A stretch of DNA of 64,000 nt, taken from the NCBI RefSeq assembly GCF_004298145.1, contig NZ_SCRH01000042.1, positions 1-64,000 of the forward strand, read 5' to 3'. The notes under the pieces were generated by a model. The model did not search any database. It worked only from the letters and a program-made list of their open reading frames with translations, and was not told where the DNA came from. Positions 39,046 to 46,878 of the stretch are shown here, piece after piece. A program made the position numbers and the translations under genes. The first letter of the stretch is position 1, and every line of letters begins with the position of its first letter. This DNA comes from Mycobacterium sp. GTDB lineage: Bacteria; Actinomycetota; Actinomycetes; Mycobacteriales; Mycobacteriaceae.

Positions 39046-39268
39046 CCGATGGTGGCGACCCGCTGTGCCCGGCTGCGCCGCGCCGGCGATCGCCACTAAA
39101 TCCGATGGTGGCGACCCGCTGTGCCCGGCTGCGCCGCGCCGGCGATCGCCACTAAATCCGATGGTGGCGACCCGCTGTGCCCGGCTGCGCCGCGCTGGCG
39201 ATCGCCACTAAATCCGATGGTGGCGACCCGCTGTGCCCGGCTGCGCCGCGCTGGCGATCGCCACTAAA
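39046..39268 (+). repeat. Four tandem copies of a 56-bp repeat
   Basis: Units start at 39046, 39102, 39158 and 39214; the last is 55 bp. Each runs from CCGATGGTGGCGACCCGC to GGCGATCGCCACTAAAT and has imperfect inverted arms (TGGTGGCGA / TCGCCACTA). Copies 1-2 have GCGCCGG where copies 3-4 have GCGCTGG. There are no unique spacers, so this is not a CRISPR array. The stop codon of the downstream convergent gene lies in copy 4. It is a good candidate VNTR locus. Confidence 0.95.
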
Positions 39269-40010
39269 GGTGGACGTGGAGGTGGGGCAGATGCAGGTGG
39301 TGGTGCGGATGCCCCATGGGTGGGCACGTCTCCAAGCTGATCATCGTCGCGTGCAGCGCGCCGCCGTCTTGAGTTCCGTTTGCCCCCATGCATTTACCGT
39401 TCGTGATCGCCTGGGCGTCCGACGGCGTCTGCCTTAGATATGAGGTCGTGTCGGCGACGGTCACGGTGGTGGGAGCGCCCGGGCCGCCGGGGCCCAGACC
39501 GGTGACGGCAATGGTGTTGCCCGACACCGAGGCCACCGTGCCGTAGAACCCGGCCGGCGGCGGGCACTTGCCATCCGCCGACTCGGTGACCGTCACCGAT
39601 TGCGCGGTGATCGCGCCGGGCGGTGGCTTACTCTCCGGGGTGGCGCGGACATTCACGCAGCTTCCGGGTGTCACATCGGTCAGCTTCGCCGGGGCGACCT
39701 GCACGACCCTTGTCTCGGGGGTGTAGTCCACGGTCGCGGAGCCGCTCCGGGTCCGGAGCGCGATCGTGTCGCCGGACACCGACTGGACCATGCCCTCGAC
39801 ATAGTCCTTGCCGACCGGAGGCGGCGGGGGCCCCGGCGGCGGCGCGGCGCTCGGTGCCGCGCTGGGCGGGACGGCCGTGACGGTAGGTGGCGTGCCGCTG
39901 GTCGACGTGTCGTGCGAGGAGCCGCACATGGCCACCAACAACGCGATGAAAGCGATCACTGCGCCTATCGCGATCTGCGTCGGCCGAGGTTTCAACGATG
40001 CGGCACGCAC
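39264..40010 (-). CDS. Secreted DUF5666-like protein with His-rich tail
   Basis: A 248-residue exported protein. Residues 12-29 form a membrane or signal segment ending in VAMCGSS; Met at the -1 position makes it a poor lipobox. A Pro/Ala linker follows, then two beta-rich units with the repeat theme VQSVSGDTIAL and VASVSGNTIAV, the pattern of DUF5666. Several cysteines suggest disulfides. The C-terminus GHPHHHLHLPHLHVHL could bind metal. It is a paralogue of the next upstream gene and is convergent with the suf operon. The function is unknown. Confidence 0.72.
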   Translation of the reverse strand: MRAASLKPRPTQIAIGAVIAFIALLVAMCGSSHDTSTSGTPPTVTAVPPSAAPSAAPPPGPPPPPVGKDYVEGMVQSVSGDTIALRTRSGSATVDYTPETRVVQVAPAKLTDVTPGSCVNVRATPESKPPPGAITAQSVTVTESADGKCPPPAGFYGTVASVSGNTIAVTGLGPGGPGAPTTVTVADTTSYLRQTPSDAQAITNGKCMGANGTQDGGALHATMISLETCPPMGHPHHHLHLPHLHVHL

Positions 40011-40119
40011 AGACTCTTCTCCATCGCATGTTTCGCCGTCGTGGGCAGTTACCCCGGCGAAGCGCGGTTTTCACCCGCGCCCATCGGGGTTACGGCAATT
40101 TCACGCAGCGCGAGCCGGG

Positions 40120-40914
40120 TCAGCCACCTTCGCCGGGCTGCTTGGGCTTGCCGCATTTGCCGTCGACGGCTTGTCGTAACTTGATGCTCGTCGCCTGCAG
40201 CACACCGCCACTGTCCGTGGTTCCGCGCGCGGACAGACACTTGCCCGGCGTGATCGCGTCAGTGTTCGCGGACGTCTGCTTGCTGTATTTGGTCTTGTCG
40301 TCGACCGTCACGGCCGTCTGCGTGGTGTTCCCGCTGGGATCCGTGCCGGTCACGTTGATGGTGTTACCCGAGACCGACGCCACCGAACCCCGCACCATGG
40401 CCGGCTTGGCGGGCGCCGGCGACGGCGACGATGAGCCGGGCGGTGGTGTGCTGCTGGCGCCGCCCGGTGTGGACTCCCGCGGTTTGGGGCAGACGCCGTT
40501 GACGGACTCGCTGATCTTGACCTTCGCGGCCGTGACCTGCTGCCCGGGCGCCGATCCCTCGGTGGGCTTCACGCTGACGCAGCTGCCCTGGGTGACGTCC
40601 GGCAGGCCCGCCGGAACGGCCTCGGTGATCTTGGTGGTCGAGGTGAAGTTCACCGCGGCGGTGGCGTTGTCTTCCTTGGTGACCTGGATGGAGTTGCCCG
40701 CCACGGACGCGATCAGGCCGCGGACCTTGGCTTCAGCGTTGGGCGTGGACGATGGGGCCGCCGAGGTCACGGTCGACGTCGACGTTGAGGTTGAGGTCGA
40801 GGTGGAGCTGGATTTGTTCGAAGAGCCGCAGGCGGACAGGGACAGTGCGGTGGCTCCCGCCACCGCGAATACCGCGAAGCGCGTGAGCCGGGGCACGCGA
40901 CAGCTGGCAGACAT
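40120..40914 (-). CDS. DUF5666-like lipoprotein
   Basis: A 264-residue probable lipoprotein with a good signal and lipobox (ALSLSACGSS, lipidated Cys near residue 29). A Ser/Thr repeat tract encoded by a simple sequence repeat around 40770-40810 follows, then two units with IASVAGNSIQV and VASVSGNTINV. The C-terminal unit aligns with that of the downstream paralogue (DAITPGKCLSARGT versus QAITNGKCMGANGT), but it lacks the His tail. The ATG at 40914 has GGAGA upstream. The function is unknown; the pair looks like a tandem duplication. Confidence 0.75.
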   Translation of the reverse strand: MSASCRVPRLTRFAVFAVAGATALSLSACGSSNKSSSTSTSTSTSTSTVTSAAPSSTPNAEAKVRGLIASVAGNSIQVTKEDNATAAVNFTSTTKITEAVPAGLPDVTQGSCVSVKPTEGSAPGQQVTAAKVKISESVNGVCPKPRESTPGGASSTPPPGSSSPSPAPAKPAMVRGSVASVSGNTINVTGTDPSGNTTQTAVTVDDKTKYSKQTSANTDAITPGKCLSARGTTDSGGVLQATSIKLRQAVDGKCGKPKQPGEGG

Positions 40915-40988
40915 CAACGTTTCTCCATTCGTCGGTTAAGGCCAACGTCATAATTTACCCGTTTGAACTGTGCTTAACCTTTGAGCCG

Positions 40989-42818
40989 TCAGAAGGCCTC
41001 TTCGGGCACCTTCATGATCTCGTCGTCGATGGCCTCGATGACTTCGCGCAGGGCGGTCAGCTTGGGCAACATGTTCTTGGCGAAGAACGACGCCGTCGCG
41101 ACCTTGCCCCGATAGAACGGCTCGTCGTGTCCGGCCGCGCCGTCGCTCAGCGCGCGGTGCGCGACGGCGGCTTGCACCAGCAGTCTCCAGCCGATCAGCA
41201 GGTCGCCGACCGCAAGCAGAAAGCGCACCGATCCCAGCCCCACCTTGTAGATGTCGGTGGGCTGTTGGGCCGCGGACATCAGGTAACCGGTCAGCGCGCC
41301 CGTCATCGCCGTCACGTCGTCGTAGGCGGTCTGCAGTAGTTGGCCTACCGGCTTGAGCGCCTCGTCGCAGTCATCGATGGTCGCGGCGATCTGCGTCATC
41401 AGGAACTGCAGGGCCTGGCCCCGGTCGCGCACGATCTTACGGAAGAAGAAGTCGAGCGCCTGGATGGCGGTGGTGCCCTCGTAGAGCGAGTCGATCTTGG
41501 AATCACGGATGTACTGCTCGAGCGGGTAGTCGGCCAGGAAGCCGGACCCGCCCAGCGTCTGCAGCGACTCGGTCAGCACCTCGTAGGCCCGTTCCGAGCT
41601 CACGCCCTTGACGATGGGCAGCAGCAGATCGTCGATCCGGTGCGCCATGTCGTGATCGGCACCCGAAACACGTTGGGCCACTGCGTCATCCTGGTGTGCG
41701 GCCGCATACATGTAGAGCGCTCGCAGGCCCTCGGCGTAAGCCTTCTGGGTCATCAGGCTGCGACGCACGTCGGGGTGGTGGATGATGGTGACTCGCGGGG
41801 CCGTCTTGTCGGCCATCTGGGTCAGGTCCGCGCCTTGTACCCGCTCTTTGGCGAAGGCCAGCGCGTTCAGGTAACCCGTGGACAGCGTGCCGGCGGCTTT
41901 GACGCCAATCGTCATGCGTGCGTGCTCGATGACGGTGAACATCTGCGCGATGCCCCGGTGCACGTCGCCGACCAAGTAGCCGACGGCGGGCACATCGGTT
42001 GCGCCGAAGGTCAATTCGCATGTCGGGGAGGACTTGATGCCCATCTTGTGTTCCAGGCCGGTGACGAAAACCCCGTTGCGCGCGCCGAGTTCGAAAGTGT
42101 CCGGGTCGAACAGGTGGTTGGGCACGTAGAACAGGCTCAGGCCCTTGGTGCCCGGGCCGGCGCCCTCGGGACGGGCCAGCACCAGGTGGAAGATGTTCTC
42201 GGCGGTGTCGCCCACGTCGCCGCCGGAGATGAAGCGCTTGACGCCCTCGATGTGCCAGGTGCCGTCGGGTTGTTCGAAGGCTTTGGTGCGGCCGGCGCCG
42301 ACATCGGAGCCCGCGTCGGGTTCGGTGAGTACCATCGTGGCCGCCCAGCCGCGCTCCACGCCCTCGGCGGCCCAGTGGCGCTGCTGCTCGTTGCCCTCGA
42401 TGTACAGGGCCTGGGCCATCAACGGGCCGAGGCAGAAGAAGTTCGCCGACGGGTTGGCGCAGATGATCATCTCGTTGACCCCCCACGCCAGCGGCGGAGG
42501 TGCCGCCATGCCGCCGATCTCTTCGTCGAGCATCAGCCGCCACCAGCCGGCTTCCTTGATCGACGCCACCGTCTTGGCCAGCTCGTCCGGCACGCTGATG
42601 GTGTGCTCGGCCGGGTCGAACACCGGCGGGTTGCGGTCGGCGAAGGCGAAGGATTCGGCCACCGGACCTTCGGCCAGGCGAGCGGCTTCGGTCAATATGG
42701 TTCGGACCGTCTCCTCGTCGAGGTCGCGGTAGCCACCGGTGCCCAGGACGGCGCCGATATCGAGGACTTCGAAGAGGTTGAACTCGAGATCACGGACGTT
42801 AGCGATGTAGTGGCCCAA
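40989..42818 (-). CDS. fadE15: Acyl-CoA dehydrogenase, FadE15-like
   Basis: A 609-residue long-form flavoprotein acyl-CoA dehydrogenase. Conserved parts include VLTEPDAGSDVGA (FAD/substrate contact), GVKRFISGGD, and QTLGGSGFLADYPLEQYIRDSKIDSLYEGTTAIQALD near the C-terminal catalytic region, split here in description only. An extra C-terminal helical region is typical of the FadE5/15 group. The TTG at 42818 has GAGGGA upstream and gives the length I recall for Rv1467c. The fatty-acid substrate is not deducible. Confidence 0.9.
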   Translation of the reverse strand: MGHYIANVRDLEFNLFEVLDIGAVLGTGGYRDLDEETVRTILTEAARLAEGPVAESFAFADRNPPVFDPAEHTISVPDELAKTVASIKEAGWWRLMLDEEIGGMAAPPPLAWGVNEMIICANPSANFFCLGPLMAQALYIEGNEQQRHWAAEGVERGWAATMVLTEPDAGSDVGAGRTKAFEQPDGTWHIEGVKRFISGGDVGDTAENIFHLVLARPEGAGPGTKGLSLFYVPNHLFDPDTFELGARNGVFVTGLEHKMGIKSSPTCELTFGATDVPAVGYLVGDVHRGIAQMFTVIEHARMTIGVKAAGTLSTGYLNALAFAKERVQGADLTQMADKTAPRVTIIHHPDVRRSLMTQKAYAEGLRALYMYAAAHQDDAVAQRVSGADHDMAHRIDDLLLPIVKGVSSERAYEVLTESLQTLGGSGFLADYPLEQYIRDSKIDSLYEGTTAIQALDFFFRKIVRDRGQALQFLMTQIAATIDDCDEALKPVGQLLQTAYDDVTAMTGALTGYLMSAAQQPTDIYKVGLGSVRFLLAVGDLLIGWRLLVQAAVAHRALSDGAAGHDEPFYRGKVATASFFAKNMLPKLTALREVIEAIDDEIMKVPEEAF

Positions 42819-42972
42819 CGCGATTCCCTCACTGGTCCTTTGAGGCGGCGGATGGTCAGGCTCAGTCTGTCGGACGCGGGAAAACGTACGCAACCGTAAC
42901 CATGGCGGAATGCGGCGCCGTGCGCCATGGCGCGCCGGGAACATCGCGCCGCGGCCGGGCGTTACGGCAAAC

Positions 42973-43326
42973 GTGACAACACTTGATCTCACCGCTGAGA
43001 AGTTCAACGAAACCGTCGAGGGCAACGACATCGTGCTCGTCGACTTCTGGGCGTCCTGGTGTGGTCCGTGCCGCCAGTTCGGCCCCACTTTCCAGGCGTC
43101 ATCGGAGAAACATCCCGACATCGTGCACGCCAAGGTCGACACCGAGGCCGAACAACAGCTGGCCGCGGCCGCCCAGATCCGGTCCATCCCCACGCTGATG
43201 GCCTTCAAGAAGGGCAAACTGCTGTTCAACCAGCCCGGGGCCCTGCCGCCGGCGGCCCTCGAGGACCTGGTCCAGCAGGTTCGGGCCTTCGACGTTGACG
43301 CGGCCGAACCCGGGCCGGCCGAATAA
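42973..43326 (+). CDS. trxB1: Thioredoxin
   Basis: A 117-residue thioredoxin with active site WCGPC (Cys30, Cys33), the cis-Pro in SIPTLM and the usual fold. It reduces protein disulfides in the cytosol. GTG 42973 lacks a clear ribosome-binding site and could be leaderless. It lies 43 bp before echA12, as TrxB1 (Rv1471) does in M. tuberculosis. The second thioredoxin and CtpD that precede it there are not in this window, so the symbol rests on position and general similarity. Confidence 0.85.
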   Translation: MTTLDLTAEKFNETVEGNDIVLVDFWASWCGPCRQFGPTFQASSEKHPDIVHAKVDTEAEQQLAAAAQIRSIPTLMAFKKGKLLFNQPGALPPAALEDLVQQVRAFDVDAAEPGPAE

Positions 43327-43369
43327 GCGCGACACCGCGCTGCCGTCGGCCACGCGCTAGGTTGCATGG

Positions 43370-44179
43370 GTGAGTTTGGTACTGGTAGATCACCCGCGCC
43401 CCGGCGTCGCGCTGATAACCCTCAACCGACCCGAGCGGATGAACTCCATGGCGTTCGACGTCATGGTGCCCCTGAAGGAGGCACTGGAGAAAGTCCGATA
43501 CGACAACGCCGTGCGCGTGGTGGTGCTGACGGGCGCCGGCCGGGGTTTTTCCTCGGGTGCCGATCACAAGTCCGCGGGCTCGGTGCCCAACGTCGAGGGG
43601 CTGACCCGACCCACCTATGCGCTGCGTTCCATGGAGATTCTCGACGAGGTCATCCTGGCCTTGCGCCGGCTGCACCAACCGGTGATCGCCGCGGTCAACG
43701 GCCCAGCCATCGGCGGGGGCCTGTGCCTGGCGCTGGCCGCCGACATCCGGGTGGCCTCCACCAGCGCGTACTTTCGCGCCGCGGGCATCAACAACGGGCT
43801 GACGGCCAGCGAACTGGGGCTGTCTTACCTGCTGCCCCGGGCCATCGGATCGTCGCGGGCGTTCGAGATCATGCTGACCGGCCGCGACGTCACCGCGGAG
43901 GAGGCCGAGCGGATCGGGCTGGTGTCGTGCCAGGTGCCCGAGAAGCAGCTGCTGGACACCTGCTATGCGATCGCGGCGCGGATCGCGGCGTTCTCGCGGC
44001 CGGGTACCGAGTTGACCAAGCGCACGCTGTGGACTGGACTGGACGCCGGTAGCCTGGAAGGGCACATGCAAGCCGAAGGCTTGGGACAGCTTTTCGTCCG
44101 CCTGCTCACCGCCAACTTCGAAGAAGCGGTTGCCGCGCGCGCAGAACGACGACCAGCGGTGTTCACCGACGACAAATAG
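43370..44179 (+). CDS. echA12: Enoyl-CoA hydratase/isomerase, EchA12-like
   Basis: A 269-residue crotonase-family protein. Oxyanion-hole motifs are RGFSSGADHK and AAVNGPAIGGGLCLALAADI. One of the usual catalytic glutamates appears as GLTASELGLSYLLPR. It hydrates enoyl-CoA or does a related crotonase reaction. GTG 43370 is preceded by no strong ribosome-binding site. It may be co-transcribed with the thioredoxin. Confidence 0.87.
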   Translation: MSLVLVDHPRPGVALITLNRPERMNSMAFDVMVPLKEALEKVRYDNAVRVVVLTGAGRGFSSGADHKSAGSVPNVEGLTRPTYALRSMEILDEVILALRRLHQPVIAAVNGPAIGGGLCLALAADIRVASTSAYFRAAGINNGLTASELGLSYLLPRAIGSSRAFEIMLTGRDVTAEEAERIGLVSCQVPEKQLLDTCYAIAARIAAFSRPGTELTKRTLWTGLDAGSLEGHMQAEGLGQLFVRLLTANFEEAVAARAERRPAVFTDDK

Positions 44180-44205
44180 ACGTCCTTCAACTCAGGAGAG
44201 CGATC

Positions 44206-45843
44206 GTGATCACGGCCACGGACCTCGAGGTCCGCGCTGGTGCGCGCATCCTGCTCTCACCCGACGGCCCCGACCTGCGGGTGCAGCCCGGCGACCGCAT
44301 CGGGCTGGTCGGCCGTAACGGCGCGGGCAAGACCACCACCCTGCGCATCTTGGCGGGGGAGACCGAGCCGTATGCCGGATCGATCATCCGCACCGGCGAA
44401 ATCGGTTATCTGCCACAGGATCCCAAAGAGGGCGACCTCGATGTGCTGGCCCGCGACCGGGTCCTGTCGGCCCGCGGGTTGGACGTGTTGCTCACCGATC
44501 TGGAAAAGCAGCAGGCGTTGATGGCCGAGGTCGCCGACGACGACGCCCGCGACCGCGCGATCCGCCGGTACGGCCAGCTGGAGGAGCGTTTCGTGGCCCT
44601 GGGCGGCTACGGCGCGGAAAGCGAAGCCGGCCGCATCTGTGCCAGTCTCGGCTTGCCGGAACGGGTGCTGACGCAGCAGCTGCGCACCCTGTCCGGCGGG
44701 CAGCGCCGCCGGGTAGAACTGGCGCGCATCCTGTTCGCCGCCTCGGAGGGGGGAGCGGGAACCTCGGGCTCTGAGACCACGCTGCTTCTCGACGAGCCCA
44801 CCAACCACCTGGACGCGGATTCCATCGGCTGGTTGCGGGATTTCCTGCGCGCCCACACCGGCGGGCTGGTGATCATCAGCCACAACGTCGAATTGCTCGC
44901 CGACGTCGTCAACCGGGTGTGGTTCCTGGACGCCGTGCGCGGCGAGGCCGACGTCTACAACATGACGTGGCAGAAGTACCTCGATGCCCGCGCGACCGAC
45001 GAGCAGCGTCGCCGACGGGAACGTGCGAACGCCGAACGCAAGGCCGCCGCGCTGCGAACCCAGGCCGCGAAGCTGGGCGCCAAAGCCACCAAAGCCGTTG
45101 CCGCCCAAAATATGTTGCGCCGGGCCGACCGGATGATGGCCGCGCTCGACGAGGAGCGGGTCGCCGACAAGGTGGCCCGCATCAAGTTCCCGACGCCGGC
45201 CGCGTGTGGGCGCACGCCGCTGATCGCCAAGGGGCTGAGCAAGTCGTATGGGTCGCTGGAAGTGTTCACCGGTGTCGATCTGGCGATCGACCGCGGCTCA
45301 CGGGTGGTGGTGCTCGGGCTCAACGGCGCCGGCAAGACCACATTGCTGAGACTGCTGGCCGGCACCGAGGCCCCCGACACCGGAGGGCTCGAGCCCGGAC
45401 ACGGCTTGCGGATCGGTTACTTCGCGCAGGAGCACGACACGCTCGACAACGATGTGAGCGTCTGGGAGAACATCCGGCATGCCGCACCGGATTCGGGCGA
45501 GCAAGAACTGCGCGGCCTGCTGGGCGCGTTCATGTTCAGCGGCCCTCAACTCGACCAATTGGCGGGCACCCTGTCCGGCGGTGAGAAAACCCGGCTCGCG
45601 CTGGCCGGTCTGGTGGCGTCGACCGCCAACGTGTTGTTGCTCGACGAACCCACGAACAACCTCGATCCCGCGTCGCGCGAGCAGGTGCTCGACGCTCTGC
45701 GCAGCTATCAGGGCGCGGTGGTGCTGGTGACGCACGACCCCGGCGCCGCCGAAGCCCTCGACCCGCAACGAGTGGTGCTGCTACCCGACGGCACCGAGGA
45801 CTACTGGTCCGACGAATACCGGGATCTGATCGAGCTCGCCTGA
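44206..45843 (+). CDS. ABC-F ribosome-associated ATPase
   Basis: A 545-residue protein with two ABC ATPase domains and no membrane segment, the ABC-F architecture. Walker A motifs are GRNGAGKT (36-43) and GLNGAGKT (about 373-380); signatures LSGGQRRRVELARI and LSGGEKTRLALAGL; Walker B LLLDEPTNHLD and LLLDEPTNNLD. A charged linker lies between them. Such proteins act on the ribosome, some giving macrolide-type antibiotic protection; M. tuberculosis Rv1473 is discussed in that context. GTG 44206 has CAGGAGAG upstream. Confidence 0.92.
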   Translation: MITATDLEVRAGARILLSPDGPDLRVQPGDRIGLVGRNGAGKTTTLRILAGETEPYAGSIIRTGEIGYLPQDPKEGDLDVLARDRVLSARGLDVLLTDLEKQQALMAEVADDDARDRAIRRYGQLEERFVALGGYGAESEAGRICASLGLPERVLTQQLRTLSGGQRRRVELARILFAASEGGAGTSGSETTLLLDEPTNHLDADSIGWLRDFLRAHTGGLVIISHNVELLADVVNRVWFLDAVRGEADVYNMTWQKYLDARATDEQRRRRERANAERKAAALRTQAAKLGAKATKAVAAQNMLRRADRMMAALDEERVADKVARIKFPTPAACGRTPLIAKGLSKSYGSLEVFTGVDLAIDRGSRVVVLGLNGAGKTTLLRLLAGTEAPDTGGLEPGHGLRIGYFAQEHDTLDNDVSVWENIRHAAPDSGEQELRGLLGAFMFSGPQLDQLAGTLSGGEKTRLALAGLVASTANVLLLDEPTNNLDPASREQVLDALRSYQGAVVLVTHDPGAAEALDPQRVVLLPDGTEDYWSDEYRDLIELA

Positions 45844-45845
45844 TT

Positions 45846-45898
45846 TGATGGTGGCGATCCGCTTCGCCCGGCTGCGCCGCGCTCGCGATCACCACTAA
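45846..45898 (+). repeat. Single copy of the 54-56-bp repeat family
   Basis: Three bases after the ABC-F stop lies TGATGGTGGCGATCCGCTTC and, further on, CGCGATCACCACTA. This is the same element as at 39046 with a few substitutions and the same inverted arms. Confidence 0.85.
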
Positions 45899-46000
45899 CC
45901 TGCGGCAAGTGGCCACAGGTGATTTGGCGAAATCCGCCCGCGGCCGAGGATGGCTTCTTACTCTAGGTGCTTGCGATCGTGTCCCGGCCTCGGAGGAACC

Positions 46001-46207
46001 ATGAGAAGAACAGTGCAAAGGTCGGCCAAGGCGCGCGACCAGTTGTTGGACGAGCTGCGCCACGCCTACGAAGGCGGGGCCAGCATCCGCAGCCTGGTCG
46101 CCACGACCGGCAGGTCGTACGGGTCGATTCACAGCCTGCTGCGGGAATCGGGTACCACGATGCGCAGCCGCGGCGGCCCCAACCGGACCGCGAAGGTCGC
46201 GCCGTAA
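46001..46207 (+). CDS. Small HTH protein, Rv1473A-like
   Basis: A 68-residue basic protein. Residues about 13-50 (QLLDELRHAYEGGASIRSLV, then ATTGRSYGSIHSLLRES) form a helix-turn-helix like those of resolvases and small regulators. The ATG at 46001 has GGAGGAA close upstream. M. tuberculosis has a similar small annotated regulator in this place. Targets unknown. Confidence 0.8.
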   Translation: MRRTVQRSAKARDQLLDELRHAYEGGASIRSLVATTGRSYGSIHSLLRESGTTMRSRGGPNRTAKVAP

Positions 46208-46293
46208 ATCCGCCGAGCGTGAATCCCGCGACACTGAATCGGCGTGCCGCGTCGTGAGATTCACAATCGGGGCACCTTCACAATCGGCGCGCC

Positions 46294-46857
46294 TTAACTG
46301 CGCCGCACCGAATTCTCCACCAGGTCGAGCACCGAGGCCAGGCGCTGCGGATCCTCGCCCGACGCCAACCGGGCCACCAGGCCGTCGAGCACCAACTCCA
46401 GATAGCACCGCAGCACGTCACCGGGGACGTCGTCGCGCACCCGGTGTGCCTCCGTCTGCCTGCGCAGCCGATCGGCGGTGGCCTCCGCCAGCTCGGCCGA
46501 CCGCTCCGCCCAGCCGCGGCTGAACGCGGGATCGTTGCGCAGCTTGCGGGCGATCTCCAATCTGGTGGCCAGCCAGTCGAACTGGTCGGGCGCGGCCAGC
46601 ATGTCCCGCATCACCTGGATCAGTCCGGCGCGGGAGGCCACATCGGCCATCCGCTCGGCGTCCTCGTGGGCGAGGGCGAAAAACAGCGCGTCCTTGTCCC
46701 GGAAATGGTGGAAGATCGCGCCGCGCGACATCCCGATCGCCTTTTCCAGCCGGCGCACCGTGGCTTTGTCGTAGCCGAATTCGGCAAAGCAGCGGCGGGC
46801 GCCGTCGAGGATCTGGCGGCGGCGGGCCGCCAGATGGTCCTCGCTGACCTTGGGCAC
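46294..46857 (-). CDS. acnR: AcnR, TetR-family repressor of aconitase
   Basis: A 187-residue TetR regulator. The HTH is at residues 12-58 (RRRQILDGARRCFAEFGYDK, then TVRRLEKAIGMSRGAIFHHF). It lies 21 bp after acn on the same strand, the acn-acnR order known in Corynebacterium glutamicum, where AcnR represses acn. A 16-bp match to the AcnR operator lies upstream of acn (49767-49782), which strongly supports the assignment. The ligand-binding half has no diagnostic residues that I can name. Confidence 0.88.
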   Translation of the reverse strand: MPKVSEDHLAARRRQILDGARRCFAEFGYDKATVRRLEKAIGMSRGAIFHHFRDKDALFFALAHEDAERMADVASRAGLIQVMRDMLAAPDQFDWLATRLEIARKLRNDPAFSRGWAERSAELAEATADRLRRQTEAHRVRDDVPGDVLRCYLELVLDGLVARLASGEDPQRLASVLDLVENSVRRS

Positions 46858-46878
46858 GGGTGGCTGGCCGGCTCGGGC

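Noticed and set aside
39046..39268. A CRISPR array
   Set aside because: The 56-bp units abut directly with no spacers and no cas genes are near.
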